From Pseudomonas jinjuensis (GTDB lineage Bacteria; Pseudomonadota; Gammaproteobacteria; Pseudomonadales; Pseudomonadaceae), in contig NZ_FNIJ01000024.1 in the NCBI RefSeq assembly GCF_900103845.1, forward strand, positions 24,460 to 88,459: a stretch of DNA of 64,000 nucleotides. Reading direction: 5' to 3'. This document shows, piece by piece, positions 7,779 to 15,464 of this stretch. The translations under genes were made by a program, and so were the position numbers. Each line of letters opens with the position of its first letter. Positions within the stretch are counted from its first letter, which is position 1. The notes below the pieces were generated by a model. It saw only the letters and a list, made by a program, of their open reading frames with translations, ran no database searches and was not told the origin of the DNA.

Positions 7779-10610
7779 TCAACCCGCCAGGCGCAACCGG
7801 TCCGGCTCGTCCAGGCGTTGCAGCAGCACCGCCCGCGCCTGGTCGCGCAGCCTGATCGCATCCAGCCAGTCGCGTCCTCCCGCCAGCAGCTGCGGGCAGA
7901 CGCTAACGTGCAGTTCGCCATGGTGCGGGAACCACTGCCCGTCGCGCAGCAGCATGCGCGAGCCGCGGATGGCCACCGGCACCAGCGGCACGTCGGCGCG
8001 CGCGGCGAGGACGAAGGCGCCCATGCGGAACGGCATCAGCCCCGGCTCGCGGGTCAGCGTGCCTTCGGGGAAGAACAGCAGGGACTGCCCGCGCTGCAGC
8101 GCCTCCGCCAGGACCTCGGCGTCGGCGGCGCTGCGGCGCGGATCGAAGCGTTCGACGAAGCAGGTGCCCAGGCGGCGCAGGAAGGTCCCGGCGACGAGCT
8201 GCCCGGCCAGTTCGCGCTTGGCGACGAAGCTGAAGCGCGGCGGCAGCGCCGCGCAGAGCGCCAGCCCGTCGAGGTAGCTGGCGTGGTTGGCGACCAGCAC
8301 GCGCACCTCGCCGCGGTACAGGCGCCCCAGGCCGTCGGCCCGCAGCGGCACCCCGACCAGGTACAGGAAGCCGCGCGCCGCCCGCCGCGCCAGGCGTCGG
8401 CACCAGTCCGGGCTGGGCAGTAATGCAACCGTCAGCCAGGTCAGGCTGCCGATCAGCATCAGCAGTCCCCAGAACCAGGCGGCATAGAACAGTTCCTGCA
8501 GCGCCTGCCAGCCGCGGCGGAGCTGGGCACCCGCCACGCTGCGCACGAGTCGCAGCAGTTGCCGCCAGGCCGCCGGCGGCGCCCGTCCCAGCTCGCCGCG
8601 TTCGTAGAGTTCGCGGCTGGCGGCGCGGCGGATCTTGCCGCTGGAGGTCTTGAGCACGCTGTGCGGCGGCGCCAGCACGATGTCGTCCGGCGCCGTTCCG
8701 GTCAGTTCCAGGCACAGGCGGGTGATCGCCTGGCGCAGGCGCTCCAGCTCCCCGGGCTTCTGTTCGCGGGTTTCCGCCAGTACCACCAGGCGCTCGCCGC
8801 CCGCCGCGCCGGTGCAGCCGAACACCGCCACGCAGCCCTTGCGCAGGCCGGGCAGGTTGCCCACGGCGTTCTCCACGTCGTAGGGGTAGATATTGCGCCC
8901 GCCGCGGATGATCAGGTCCTTGACCCGGCCGCTGAGGTAGAGCTCGCCGGCGGCGATGTAGCCCAGGTCCTGGGAGTCGACCCAGTCGCCATCGCGAACC
9001 CGCGCACTCTCCTGCGGATTGCGGAAGTAGCCGGCGGTGGTGGACGGCCCGCGGAACTGCAGATGTCCCTCGCGCCGCTCGGGCAGCTCGATTCCACGGT
9101 CGTCGACGATGCGCACCTGGTGTCCCGGCAGCGGGTGCCCGCAGGAAACGAAGCGGAGTGCGCCGGGGCTGTCCGGCTCGACGCGCAGCGCCCGGCCCCG
9201 GGACTGGAAGGCGTCGCGCTGGACATGGTCGATCAGCGGCCCGCGCCCCGGCTCCGCCAGGGTCACGTCGAGGGTCGCCTCGGCCAGCCCGTACACCGGC
9301 ATCAGCGCGCCGGGGGCCAGACCGTAGCGGGCGAAGCGCTCGGCGAAGCGTTGCAGGGTGTCCGGATTGACCGGTTCGGCGCCGTTCAGCGCCAGGCGCC
9401 AGCTGCTCAGGTCCAGCCCTTCGAGTTGCGCGTCGTCGAGTCGGTTCAGGCACAGCTCGTAGGCGAAGTTGGGCGCCGCCGACAGCGTGCCGCGATGCTC
9501 GTGGATGCTCCACAGCCAGCGCGCCGGGCGGGCGAGGAAGGCCAGCGGCGACATCAGCACCAGCGGGAAGGCGTAGTAGAGGCTGCCGAACCAGGCGCCG
9601 ATCAGGCCCATGTCGTGGTACATCGGCAGCCAGCTGACGAATACGTCGTCCGCCGTGACCCGCAGCGCCGAGCCCATGGCGCGCAGGTTGGCCAGCAGGT
9701 TGGCGTGGCTGACCATCACCCCCTTGGGCTGGCCGGTGCTGCCCGAGGTGTACTGCAGGAAGGCGAGGTCCTGCGCCTGCCGCTGCGGCTCGGTCCAGCT
9801 GCCGCCGGTTTCGGACAGCTCGGCGACGCTGGCGATCATGCCCAGGCTCGGCACCTGCGCCCGGAGCAGGCGGGCGATCATCCTGGCCTCGGGCACGGTG
9901 ATCAGCGCCCTGGCCTCGGCGTTGGCGAGGATGGCCGCCTGGCGCTGCAGGTGTTCCTCGATCCGGTTCAGGCGCATGGGCGGATAGATGGGCACCGGCA
10001 CCCCGCCGGCCAGCATCACGCCGAGGAAGGCATGGAGGAAGTCGCGCCCGGTGGGCAGCATCAGCGCGACCCGTTCGCCGCCGCGCAGCCCGTGGCGTTG
10101 CAGGCCGCAGGCGACGGCCAGCGCGCCCTGGTGCAGCGCCGCGTAGCTGATGTCTTCCTGGCTGTCGCCTTCGCCCAGCAGGTGTACCTGGGTGCGCTGG
10201 GGATGATGGCTGAGGTGCCACTGCAGCACTTCGATCAGGGTCTGCGCACGCTCCGGCGTCCCCGCATCCGCAGGCTCGTCCGTTCGCGCGCCGATACCCG
10301 GCATGGACGGCGTTTCGCGGCGCCCGCCCGCGCCCAGGGCCTGCAGCAGATCGTGCAGGGTTTCCGCTTCGCCGAACGCGGCTTCCGGCAGGTGCACGCC
10401 GAACTCGCGTTCGAGGCGCGACCAGAGTTCCGCCCGGCCCAGGCTGTCCACGCCGAGATCGTCCTCGAGGCGGCTGTCCAGGCCGATGTGCAGGCTGGCC
10501 GCATCCTGCGGGCGCAACTCGGCGACGACCTGGCGGACGATCGCCAGCAGGCGTTCCGTCGTCCCGTCGGGACCCGGCACGACGCGGGTGTCATCGGATG
10601 CGAACGGCAT
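7779..10610 (-). CDS. Three-domain acyl carrier / AMP-dependent acyl ligase / 1-acylglycerol-phosphate-type acyltransferase fusion
   Basis: The start is set at 10610, where CGAGGG precedes an ATG and the ACP domain begins; an upstream in-frame ATG at 10742 adds 44 unconvincing residues. The 943-residue protein has an acyl-carrier domain (residues 15-90, phosphopantetheine serine S56 in DLGVDSLGRAE). An AMP-ligase domain follows (about 110-660: YTSGSTGQPKGVMVSH, SWLPMYHDMGLIGAW, GRVKDLIIRGGRNIYP), resembling fatty acyl-AMP ligases. A hydrophobic segment (about 700-727) leads to a PlsC-type acyltransferase (about 730-920: NHASYLDG with its HX4D motif, FPEGTLTREPG). It probably activates a fatty acid, loads its own ACP and transfers the acyl group to a lipid acceptor. 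It is divergent from an MFS carrier gene, recalling E. coli aas-lplT but with a different domain order. Confidence 0.88.
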   Translation of the reverse strand: MPFASDDTRVVPGPDGTTERLLAIVRQVVAELRPQDAASLHIGLDSRLEDDLGVDSLGRAELWSRLEREFGVHLPEAAFGEAETLHDLLQALGAGGRRETPSMPGIGARTDEPADAGTPERAQTLIEVLQWHLSHHPQRTQVHLLGEGDSQEDISYAALHQGALAVACGLQRHGLRGGERVALMLPTGRDFLHAFLGVMLAGGVPVPIYPPMRLNRIEEHLQRQAAILANAEARALITVPEARMIARLLRAQVPSLGMIASVAELSETGGSWTEPQRQAQDLAFLQYTSGSTGQPKGVMVSHANLLANLRAMGSALRVTADDVFVSWLPMYHDMGLIGAWFGSLYYAFPLVLMSPLAFLARPARWLWSIHEHRGTLSAAPNFAYELCLNRLDDAQLEGLDLSSWRLALNGAEPVNPDTLQRFAERFARYGLAPGALMPVYGLAEATLDVTLAEPGRGPLIDHVQRDAFQSRGRALRVEPDSPGALRFVSCGHPLPGHQVRIVDDRGIELPERREGHLQFRGPSTTAGYFRNPQESARVRDGDWVDSQDLGYIAAGELYLSGRVKDLIIRGGRNIYPYDVENAVGNLPGLRKGCVAVFGCTGAAGGERLVVLAETREQKPGELERLRQAITRLCLELTGTAPDDIVLAPPHSVLKTSSGKIRRAASRELYERGELGRAPPAAWRQLLRLVRSVAGAQLRRGWQALQELFYAAWFWGLLMLIGSLTWLTVALLPSPDWCRRLARRAARGFLYLVGVPLRADGLGRLYRGEVRVLVANHASYLDGLALCAALPPRFSFVAKRELAGQLVAGTFLRRLGTCFVERFDPRRSAADAEVLAEALQRGQSLLFFPEGTLTREPGLMPFRMGAFVLAARADVPLVPVAIRGSRMLLRDGQWFPHHGELHVSVCPQLLAGGRDWLDAIRLRDQARAVLLQRLDEPDRLRLAG

Positions 10611-10815
10611 CGACAGCCCTCGTGAGGCGACGGCTTCACCGGCCGTCACGTTCTTGCACCATAGGCCCTTGGCGGCGCCGGCGGTAGCGGCAGCGGACCA
10701 GTTGCACATCGCCATCTCCCGGATCGCGGCGGGAACTGGCATCCTTTCCGATCCGGCGCGCTCGCCAGACCGTGCAGGCCCCGGAGACCATCGACCAGCA
10801 GAACGGAGAATCTAC

Positions 10816-12123
10816 ATGTCCGCCAGTCTCGTCCCGGGAGTGCGCTATCGAGAAGTCTGGGCCTGGGCGATGTACGACTTCGCCAACTCCGGCTACACCA
10901 CGGTGGTGACCACGGCGGTGTTCAACGCCTTCTTCGTCGCCGTGGTCGCCGGCGGCGCGGACTGGGGTACCCTGGCGTGGACCAGCGCCATCTCGCTTTC
11001 CTACCTGCTGGTGATCCTCAGCGCTCCGCTGGTGGGCGCCTACGCCGATGCCTGCGCGTGCAAGAAGCGCCTGCTGCTGCTGACCACCATCGGCTGCGTG
11101 CTGTGCACCGCCGGCCTGGCGCTGGCCGGTCCCGGCACCCTCGCCCTGGCGGTGCTGTTCGTGGTGCTGTCGAACTTCTTCTTCGGCACCGGCGAGAACC
11201 TGGTCGCCGCCTTCCTCCCCGAACTGGCGCGCAGCGATGCCCTCGGCCGGGTTTCCGGCTGGGGCTGGGGACTGGGCTACATCGGCGGCCTGCTCAGCCT
11301 CGGCGCCTGCCTGGCGTACGTCGCCTGGGCGCAGGGGAAGGGGCAGGACGCGGCGGACTTCGTTCCGGTGTGCATGCTGATCACCGCGGCGCTGTTCGCC
11401 CTGTCCAGCCTGCCGACCTTCCTCTTCCTGCGCGAACGGGCGCGCCCGCAGCTGCGCGCCGACGAGCGCCATCGCCTGCGCCAGACCTGGGCGCGCCTGG
11501 GGCGCACGCTGCGCGAGGCGCGCCGCTACCGCGACCTGCTGCGCTTTTTGCTGTGCACCCTGAGCTATCAGGCGGGAATCTCGGCGGTGATCACCCTGGC
11601 CGCCATCTATGCCGACCAGGCCATGGGCTTCAGCACCCAGGACACCCTGCTGCTGATCTTCGTGGTCAACATCACCGCTTCGCTCGGCGCCCTGGCCTTC
11701 GGCCACCTGCAGGACCATCTCGGCCACCGCCTGACCCTGGCCCTGACCCTGTGCGGCTGGATTCTCATGGTGGCGCTGGTGTGGTCGGCCCAGGGGCCGG
11801 CGCAGTTCTGGCTGGCGGCCAACGTCGCCGGGCTGTGCATGGGCGCCAGCCAGTCGGCCGGGCGCGCCATCGTCGGCCTGCTGGCACCGCCGACGCGGCT
11901 GGGGGAGTTCTTCGGCCTGTGGGGGCAGGCGGTCAAACTGTCGTCGATCCTCGGGCCGATGACCTACGGCCTGACCAACTGGCTGAGCGACGGCGATCAC
12001 CGCCTGGCGATGCTGGTGACGGGCAGCTACTTCGTGGTCGGCCTGCTGCTGCTGGCTGGCATCGACCTCAAGCGCGGCCAGCGTGCGGCGCTGGTCGATG
12101 CGGCGGAGGCCACGGCCGCATAA
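10816..12123 (+). CDS. UMF1 / Atg22-like major facilitator superfamily transporter
   Basis: A 435-residue, roughly 12-helix carrier. The N-terminus WAWAMYDFANSGYTTVVTTA is the UMF1-family hallmark, and RVSGWGWGLGYIGGLLSL and GASQSAGRAIVGLLAP are also characteristic. A CGGAGA site precedes the ATG. It is divergent from the ACP-ligase-acyltransferase gene across a 205-base intergenic region, so the two probably share regulation. Possible roles are export or flipping of a lipid or amino acid product; the substrate is unknown. Confidence 0.85.
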   Translation: MSASLVPGVRYREVWAWAMYDFANSGYTTVVTTAVFNAFFVAVVAGGADWGTLAWTSAISLSYLLVILSAPLVGAYADACACKKRLLLLTTIGCVLCTAGLALAGPGTLALAVLFVVLSNFFFGTGENLVAAFLPELARSDALGRVSGWGWGLGYIGGLLSLGACLAYVAWAQGKGQDAADFVPVCMLITAALFALSSLPTFLFLRERARPQLRADERHRLRQTWARLGRTLREARRYRDLLRFLLCTLSYQAGISAVITLAAIYADQAMGFSTQDTLLLIFVVNITASLGALAFGHLQDHLGHRLTLALTLCGWILMVALVWSAQGPAQFWLAANVAGLCMGASQSAGRAIVGLLAPPTRLGEFFGLWGQAVKLSSILGPMTYGLTNWLSDGDHRLAMLVTGSYFVVGLLLLAGIDLKRGQRAALVDAAEATAA

Positions 12124-12134
12124 GTCGATGCTTT

Positions 12135-12225
12135 TGTAGGAGCCAGCTTGCTGGCGATTTGTCGTGTTCGCCGGCGCCGCCGGATTTGCCGGAAGGTTTG
12201 GATCGCCAGCAAGCTGGCTCCTACA
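12135..12225. repeat. REPIN: inverted pair of REP sequences with perfect 24-bp arms
   Basis: The left arm (12135-12158, starting TGTAGGAGCCAGCTTGCTGG) and the right arm (12202-12225, ending CCAGCAAGCTGGCTCCTACA) are perfect reverse complements over 24 bases. They are separated by 43 bases containing a further small GC palindrome. It lies just after the MFS gene and before the mag operon, where the hairpin could end or stabilise the upstream transcript. Perfect arms suggest recent activity. Confidence 0.92.
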
Positions 12226-12320
12226 GGTTCGGCATCGCCTACAGACCAATCCGATGTGTCCTCGGAATGCTCCGATAGTCCGCTTCGTCAGGTCCGTCTA
12301 GGCTTAGCGAATTTCCTTTC

Positions 12321-12335
12321 ACTCAAGGACCGACC
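12321..12335 (+). promoter_or_regulatory. Possible RsmA-binding site over the magA ribosome-binding site
   Basis: The sequence TCAAGGAC (12323-12330) overlaps the Shine-Dalgarno AAGGA just before the magA ATG and fits the core of the RsmA/CsrA consensus (CANGGA). In P. aeruginosa MagD synthesis is reported to be under RetS/RsmA control, so a translational repressor site here is plausible. Only one GGA motif is evident close to the start. Confidence 0.4.
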
Positions 12336-13130
12336 ATGCGCCATGCGCGCGTACTGTCGCTATTGCTCTGCCTGGGGCTGGACAATGCCCTGGCCGCGCC
12401 CGGCGCCGAGCTGGATGCACCCGCGGCGGGCTGGCGCTATTCCGGGCTGCTCGACCGCACGGAAAACCCCCGCGTCGCCTATCCCACGCCGCCCATCGAC
12501 CGTGGCGGCCAGCGCAACCGCAGCCTGATCGAAGGCCGCCTGCGCGAGCTGGCCGGCACCCAGAGGCCGCAGCGGCTGGTGGTCAACGGCAATCCGCTGC
12601 CGCTGTACACCGACGAGGAGGGCCGCTTCGTTCGCCCCTATGCCTTCGGCGCCGGCTCCAACAGCGTGGAGCTGGCCAGCGAAAGCGGGCAGTCGCTCAA
12701 GCGCGTGCAATTCTTCGAGGCCAACCGCCTGCTCACCCCGGCGCGCCTGCGCGTGGTGCTGGGCTGGGACGACCCCAAGGCCGAACTCGACCTGCACGTG
12801 GTCACCCCGGACGGCGAGCACGCCTACTGGGCGCGGCCGGTGCTCAAGGCCGGCGGCGGGCTGGACGTCGACAGCGTCGACGGGCCGGGTCCGGAAATGT
12901 TCACCATGGCCGCGCCCCAGCACGGCACCTACCTGCTCTACGTGAACTACTGGGGCAACCTGAACAGCCAGGGCTACAACTTCCAGGCCGGCAGCAACCA
13001 GAACGAGGTCATCACCGCGCAGATCAGCCTGGTGTTCAACGAGAACACAGTGGACGAGAAGCGCGAGACCTTCCTCGTGCCCCTGCGCACCATCGGCGAC
13101 CTGCTGCTGGTCAAGTCATTCAGATATTGA
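12336..13130 (+). CDS. magA: MagA, exported DUF2135 protein of the macroglobulin operon
   Basis: First gene of the six-gene mag operon. The 264-residue product has a signal peptide (MRHARVLSLLLCLGLDNALA) and a C-terminal DUF2135 region (about 145-225) with GWDDPKAELDLHVVTPDGEH and PQHGTYLLYVNYWGN. It is a paralogue of MagF, the last gene of the operon, and resembles E. coli YfaP. In P. aeruginosa MagA is reported to form an inner-membrane-associated periplasmic complex with MagB, MagD and MagF. The molecular role of DUF2135 is unknown. Confidence 0.85.
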   Translation: MRHARVLSLLLCLGLDNALAAPGAELDAPAAGWRYSGLLDRTENPRVAYPTPPIDRGGQRNRSLIEGRLRELAGTQRPQRLVVNGNPLPLYTDEEGRFVRPYAFGAGSNSVELASESGQSLKRVQFFEANRLLTPARLRVVLGWDDPKAELDLHVVTPDGEHAYWARPVLKAGGGLDVDSVDGPGPEMFTMAAPQHGTYLLYVNYWGNLNSQGYNFQAGSNQNEVITAQISLVFNENTVDEKRETFLVPLRTIGDLLLVKSFRY

Positions 13131-13146
13131 GGTGGGAAGGAATCCC

Positions 13147-14838
13147 ATGAGCGAGAACGACGTTTCCCCATCCACCACCCGACCGAAGCGCCGCCGCGGC
13201 CTGCTGATCGGCCTGGGTCTCGGCCTGGTCGCCGCCGTCGCGGCCGGCATGGGCTGGTATTTCCATGCCGCCGGGCCGGCGCGGGAGCTGGCCGAGCGCA
13301 GCACCCTGGGCCTCGACCTGAACCGGCCCGACGCGCTGATCGAAAGCGCCTCGCTGAGCCGCCTGCCGAAGGACCTCCTCGAGGTGCCGATGCTGCGCGA
13401 CATCCTCACCGAGGACTTTGTCTTCTATTACCAGAACAACGCCGACCGACTCGGCCTGATCGGCAGCCTGCGGCGGATCGTCTACGAGCACGACCTGAAG
13501 CTGCAGGACAGCCTGATCGAGGAACTGCTCGACCAGCCCGCGCAGGTCGCCCTCTGGCGCGGCGCCGATGGCCGGCCGAAACACTTCCTCATCCTGATGC
13601 AGCGCGGCGGACTGGCGAAGGTGCTGGAGCCGTTGGCCCGCGTCGCCCTGGATGACCGGCAACTGCGCCAGGACGGCGAACTGCGTGTCGATGGCGACAG
13701 CGTGCCGCTCTACCGCCTGCGCTACAACGCCGACCGCGAACTGCTCTTCGCCTCCCATGGCGACCGGCTGCTGGTGCTGTCCAGCCCGGGGATGCTGTTC
13801 GATGGCGCGCTGCAGGCGGCCGATGCCACCGAACAGCTGGAGGACCTGCTCGACGGCGACGATCCCTTCCCCGAGCGCTTCGGCCTGAAGCCGCGCGGCG
13901 AACTGAGCCAGCGCATCGTCCTCGGCGCCGACCTGCTCGCCCTCGGCTACCGGCACTTCATCCCGGCCTTCGCCGGCCTGCGCTTCGAGAAGGGCGCCCA
14001 GGGCTGGCACAGCTTCCTCGCCCTCGACGAGGTGGACGACCAGCCGGCGCTGGACTTCGCCCCGGTCTGGCAGGCCATGCCGATGGGCGCCAGCGCCTGC
14101 GTGGCGCTGCCGGTGGTGCCGGGGCAGGAGCAGAAGCTGCTGCAGCGCCTCGGCGCCGACGCGCAGATGGCCAAGTCCCTCAGCCAGCACCTGAGCGGCG
14201 CCGCCGGCCTCTGCTGGTACGCCGACTCGCGCCTGCACAGCCCGCTGCTGGTGGGCAGGCTCAGCGCGCCGCCGAGCGCGGAGATGGATGACGACCTGGG
14301 CAAGCTGTTCGGTTCGGTGATCGGCGCCCATGAAGCCAAGCTGCCGGACGGCGCCTTCCCGGTGGCCGCCGACAGCCAGGGCGATACGCGCAAATGGCGG
14401 CGCCAGGTCAGCTCCAACTTCGGCCAGTACCCGGCCAGCCAGGCGGAGTCGCCGTACGCGGTGAGCGGCAAGGGCTTCTTCCGCGTCAGCCTCGCCCGGC
14501 ATGGCGAAACCCTGCTGTTCTCCCTGGACGACCGCCTGGTGGACAAGGCCCTCGATACCCTCGACAAGCGCTTCCCGCCGCTGGCGGAAGTGCTGCCCTC
14601 CGATGCCCTGGTGCCGCTCTACCTGGCGCCGGAAACCCTCGCCACGCTGTTCCGGCAGGAAACCCTCGACAGCCTGCCGCAGGACATGGAGCCGGTGTTC
14701 CGCAACGCCGCGGAAACCCACCTGCTGCCCAAGCTGAAGGTGCTCGCCGGCCAGCGCAAATACGCCCTGAGCCTGCCGGCCGGCATCCAGGCGGACGCGT
14801 CATGGAAATGGTTGCCGCTGGAATGGCGCGCGCTATGA
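13147..14838 (+). CDS. magB: MagB, membrane-anchored DUF2138 protein of the macroglobulin operon
   Basis: A 563-residue protein from the ATG at 13147, preceded by GGAAGGA; a GTG six codons upstream would overlap that site. After a basic cytoplasmic tail (RPKRRR) a single membrane helix ([20 protein letters not shown], about 20-40) anchors a large periplasmic domain. It matches the YfaA/DUF2138 family. It follows magA by 16 bases and its stop overlaps the magC start. In P. aeruginosa it is reported in complex with MagD. No catalytic motif was recognised. Confidence 0.82.
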   Translation: MSENDVSPSTTRPKRRRGLLIGLGLGLVAAVAAGMGWYFHAAGPARELAERSTLGLDLNRPDALIESASLSRLPKDLLEVPMLRDILTEDFVFYYQNNADRLGLIGSLRRIVYEHDLKLQDSLIEELLDQPAQVALWRGADGRPKHFLILMQRGGLAKVLEPLARVALDDRQLRQDGELRVDGDSVPLYRLRYNADRELLFASHGDRLLVLSSPGMLFDGALQAADATEQLEDLLDGDDPFPERFGLKPRGELSQRIVLGADLLALGYRHFIPAFAGLRFEKGAQGWHSFLALDEVDDQPALDFAPVWQAMPMGASACVALPVVPGQEQKLLQRLGADAQMAKSLSQHLSGAAGLCWYADSRLHSPLLVGRLSAPPSAEMDDDLGKLFGSVIGAHEAKLPDGAFPVAADSQGDTRKWRRQVSSNFGQYPASQAESPYAVSGKGFFRVSLARHGETLLFSLDDRLVDKALDTLDKRFPPLAEVLPSDALVPLYLAPETLATLFRQETLDSLPQDMEPVFRNAAETHLLPKLKVLAGQRKYALSLPAGIQADASWKWLPLEWRAL

Positions 14839-15464
14839 GCCGGCTGCTTTTCCTCGGCGTGCTGCTGCTCGCCGGCATGGCACGAGCGGAAACGGCCGCG
14901 CCGCTCGATCCGGAGCAGTCCCGGGTGTTTCGCGCCTGGTTCGTGCGCATCGCCCAGGAACAGCTGCGCCAGGGTCCCAGCCCGCGCTGGCACCAGCAGG
15001 ACTGCGCCGGGCTGGTGCGCTTCGCCGCCAACGAGGCGCTCAGGGTCCACGACGGCAAGTGGCTGCGCGCCAACGGCCTGTCCAACCGCTACCTGCCGCC
15101 GGAACTGCAGCTCAGCGACGCCCAGCGCCGGCTGGCGCAGGAGTGGCAGCAGGGCGGCGGCAAGGTCGGCCCCTACGTCAACGCCATCAAGCTGGTGCAG
15201 TACAACAGCCAGTTCGTCGGCCGCGACCTCAACCAGGCACGCCCTGGCGACCTGATGTTCTACGACCAGGGCGACGACCAGCACCTGATGATCTGGATGG
15301 GCCGCAGCATCGCCTATCACACCGGCACCACCACGCCGACCGACAACGGCATGCGCTCGATCGGCCTGCAACAACTGATGACATGGAAGGACACCCGATG
15401 GATACCCGACGAATCCAATCCCAACTTTATCGGCATCTATCGGCTGTCGTTCCTCTCCCGCTGA
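14835..15464 (+). CDS. magC: MagC, exported DUF1175 protein with NlpC/P60-like cysteine motif
   Basis: A 209-residue exported protein (signal [18 protein letters not shown]) starting in an ATGA overlap with the magB stop; an ATG at 14823 is an alternative start. It matches YfaT/DUF1175. The sequence carries [10 protein letters not shown] around C57, followed by [20 protein letters not shown] with H150 and YHTG with H162. This order (D-C-x-G-L-V, then P-G-D-L plus histidine) is that of NlpC/P60 cell-wall peptidases, so a murein endopeptidase or amidase activity is inferred. That activity is not established for the family as far as I know. Confidence 0.82.
   Translation: MSRLLFLGVLLLAGMARAETAAPLDPEQSRVFRAWFVRIAQEQLRQGPSPRWHQQDCAGLVRFAANEALRVHDGKWLRANGLSNRYLPPELQLSDAQRRLAQEWQQGGGKVGPYVNAIKLVQYNSQFVGRDLNQARPGDLMFYDQGDDQHLMIWMGRSIAYHTGTTTPTDNGMRSIGLQQLMTWKDTRWIPDESNPNFIGIYRLSFLSR

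Noticed and set aside
10611..10742. N-terminal extension of the ligase fusion from an upstream ATG
   Set aside because: The added 44 residues resemble no carrier-domain sequence, and a good ribosome site precedes the ATG at 10610.
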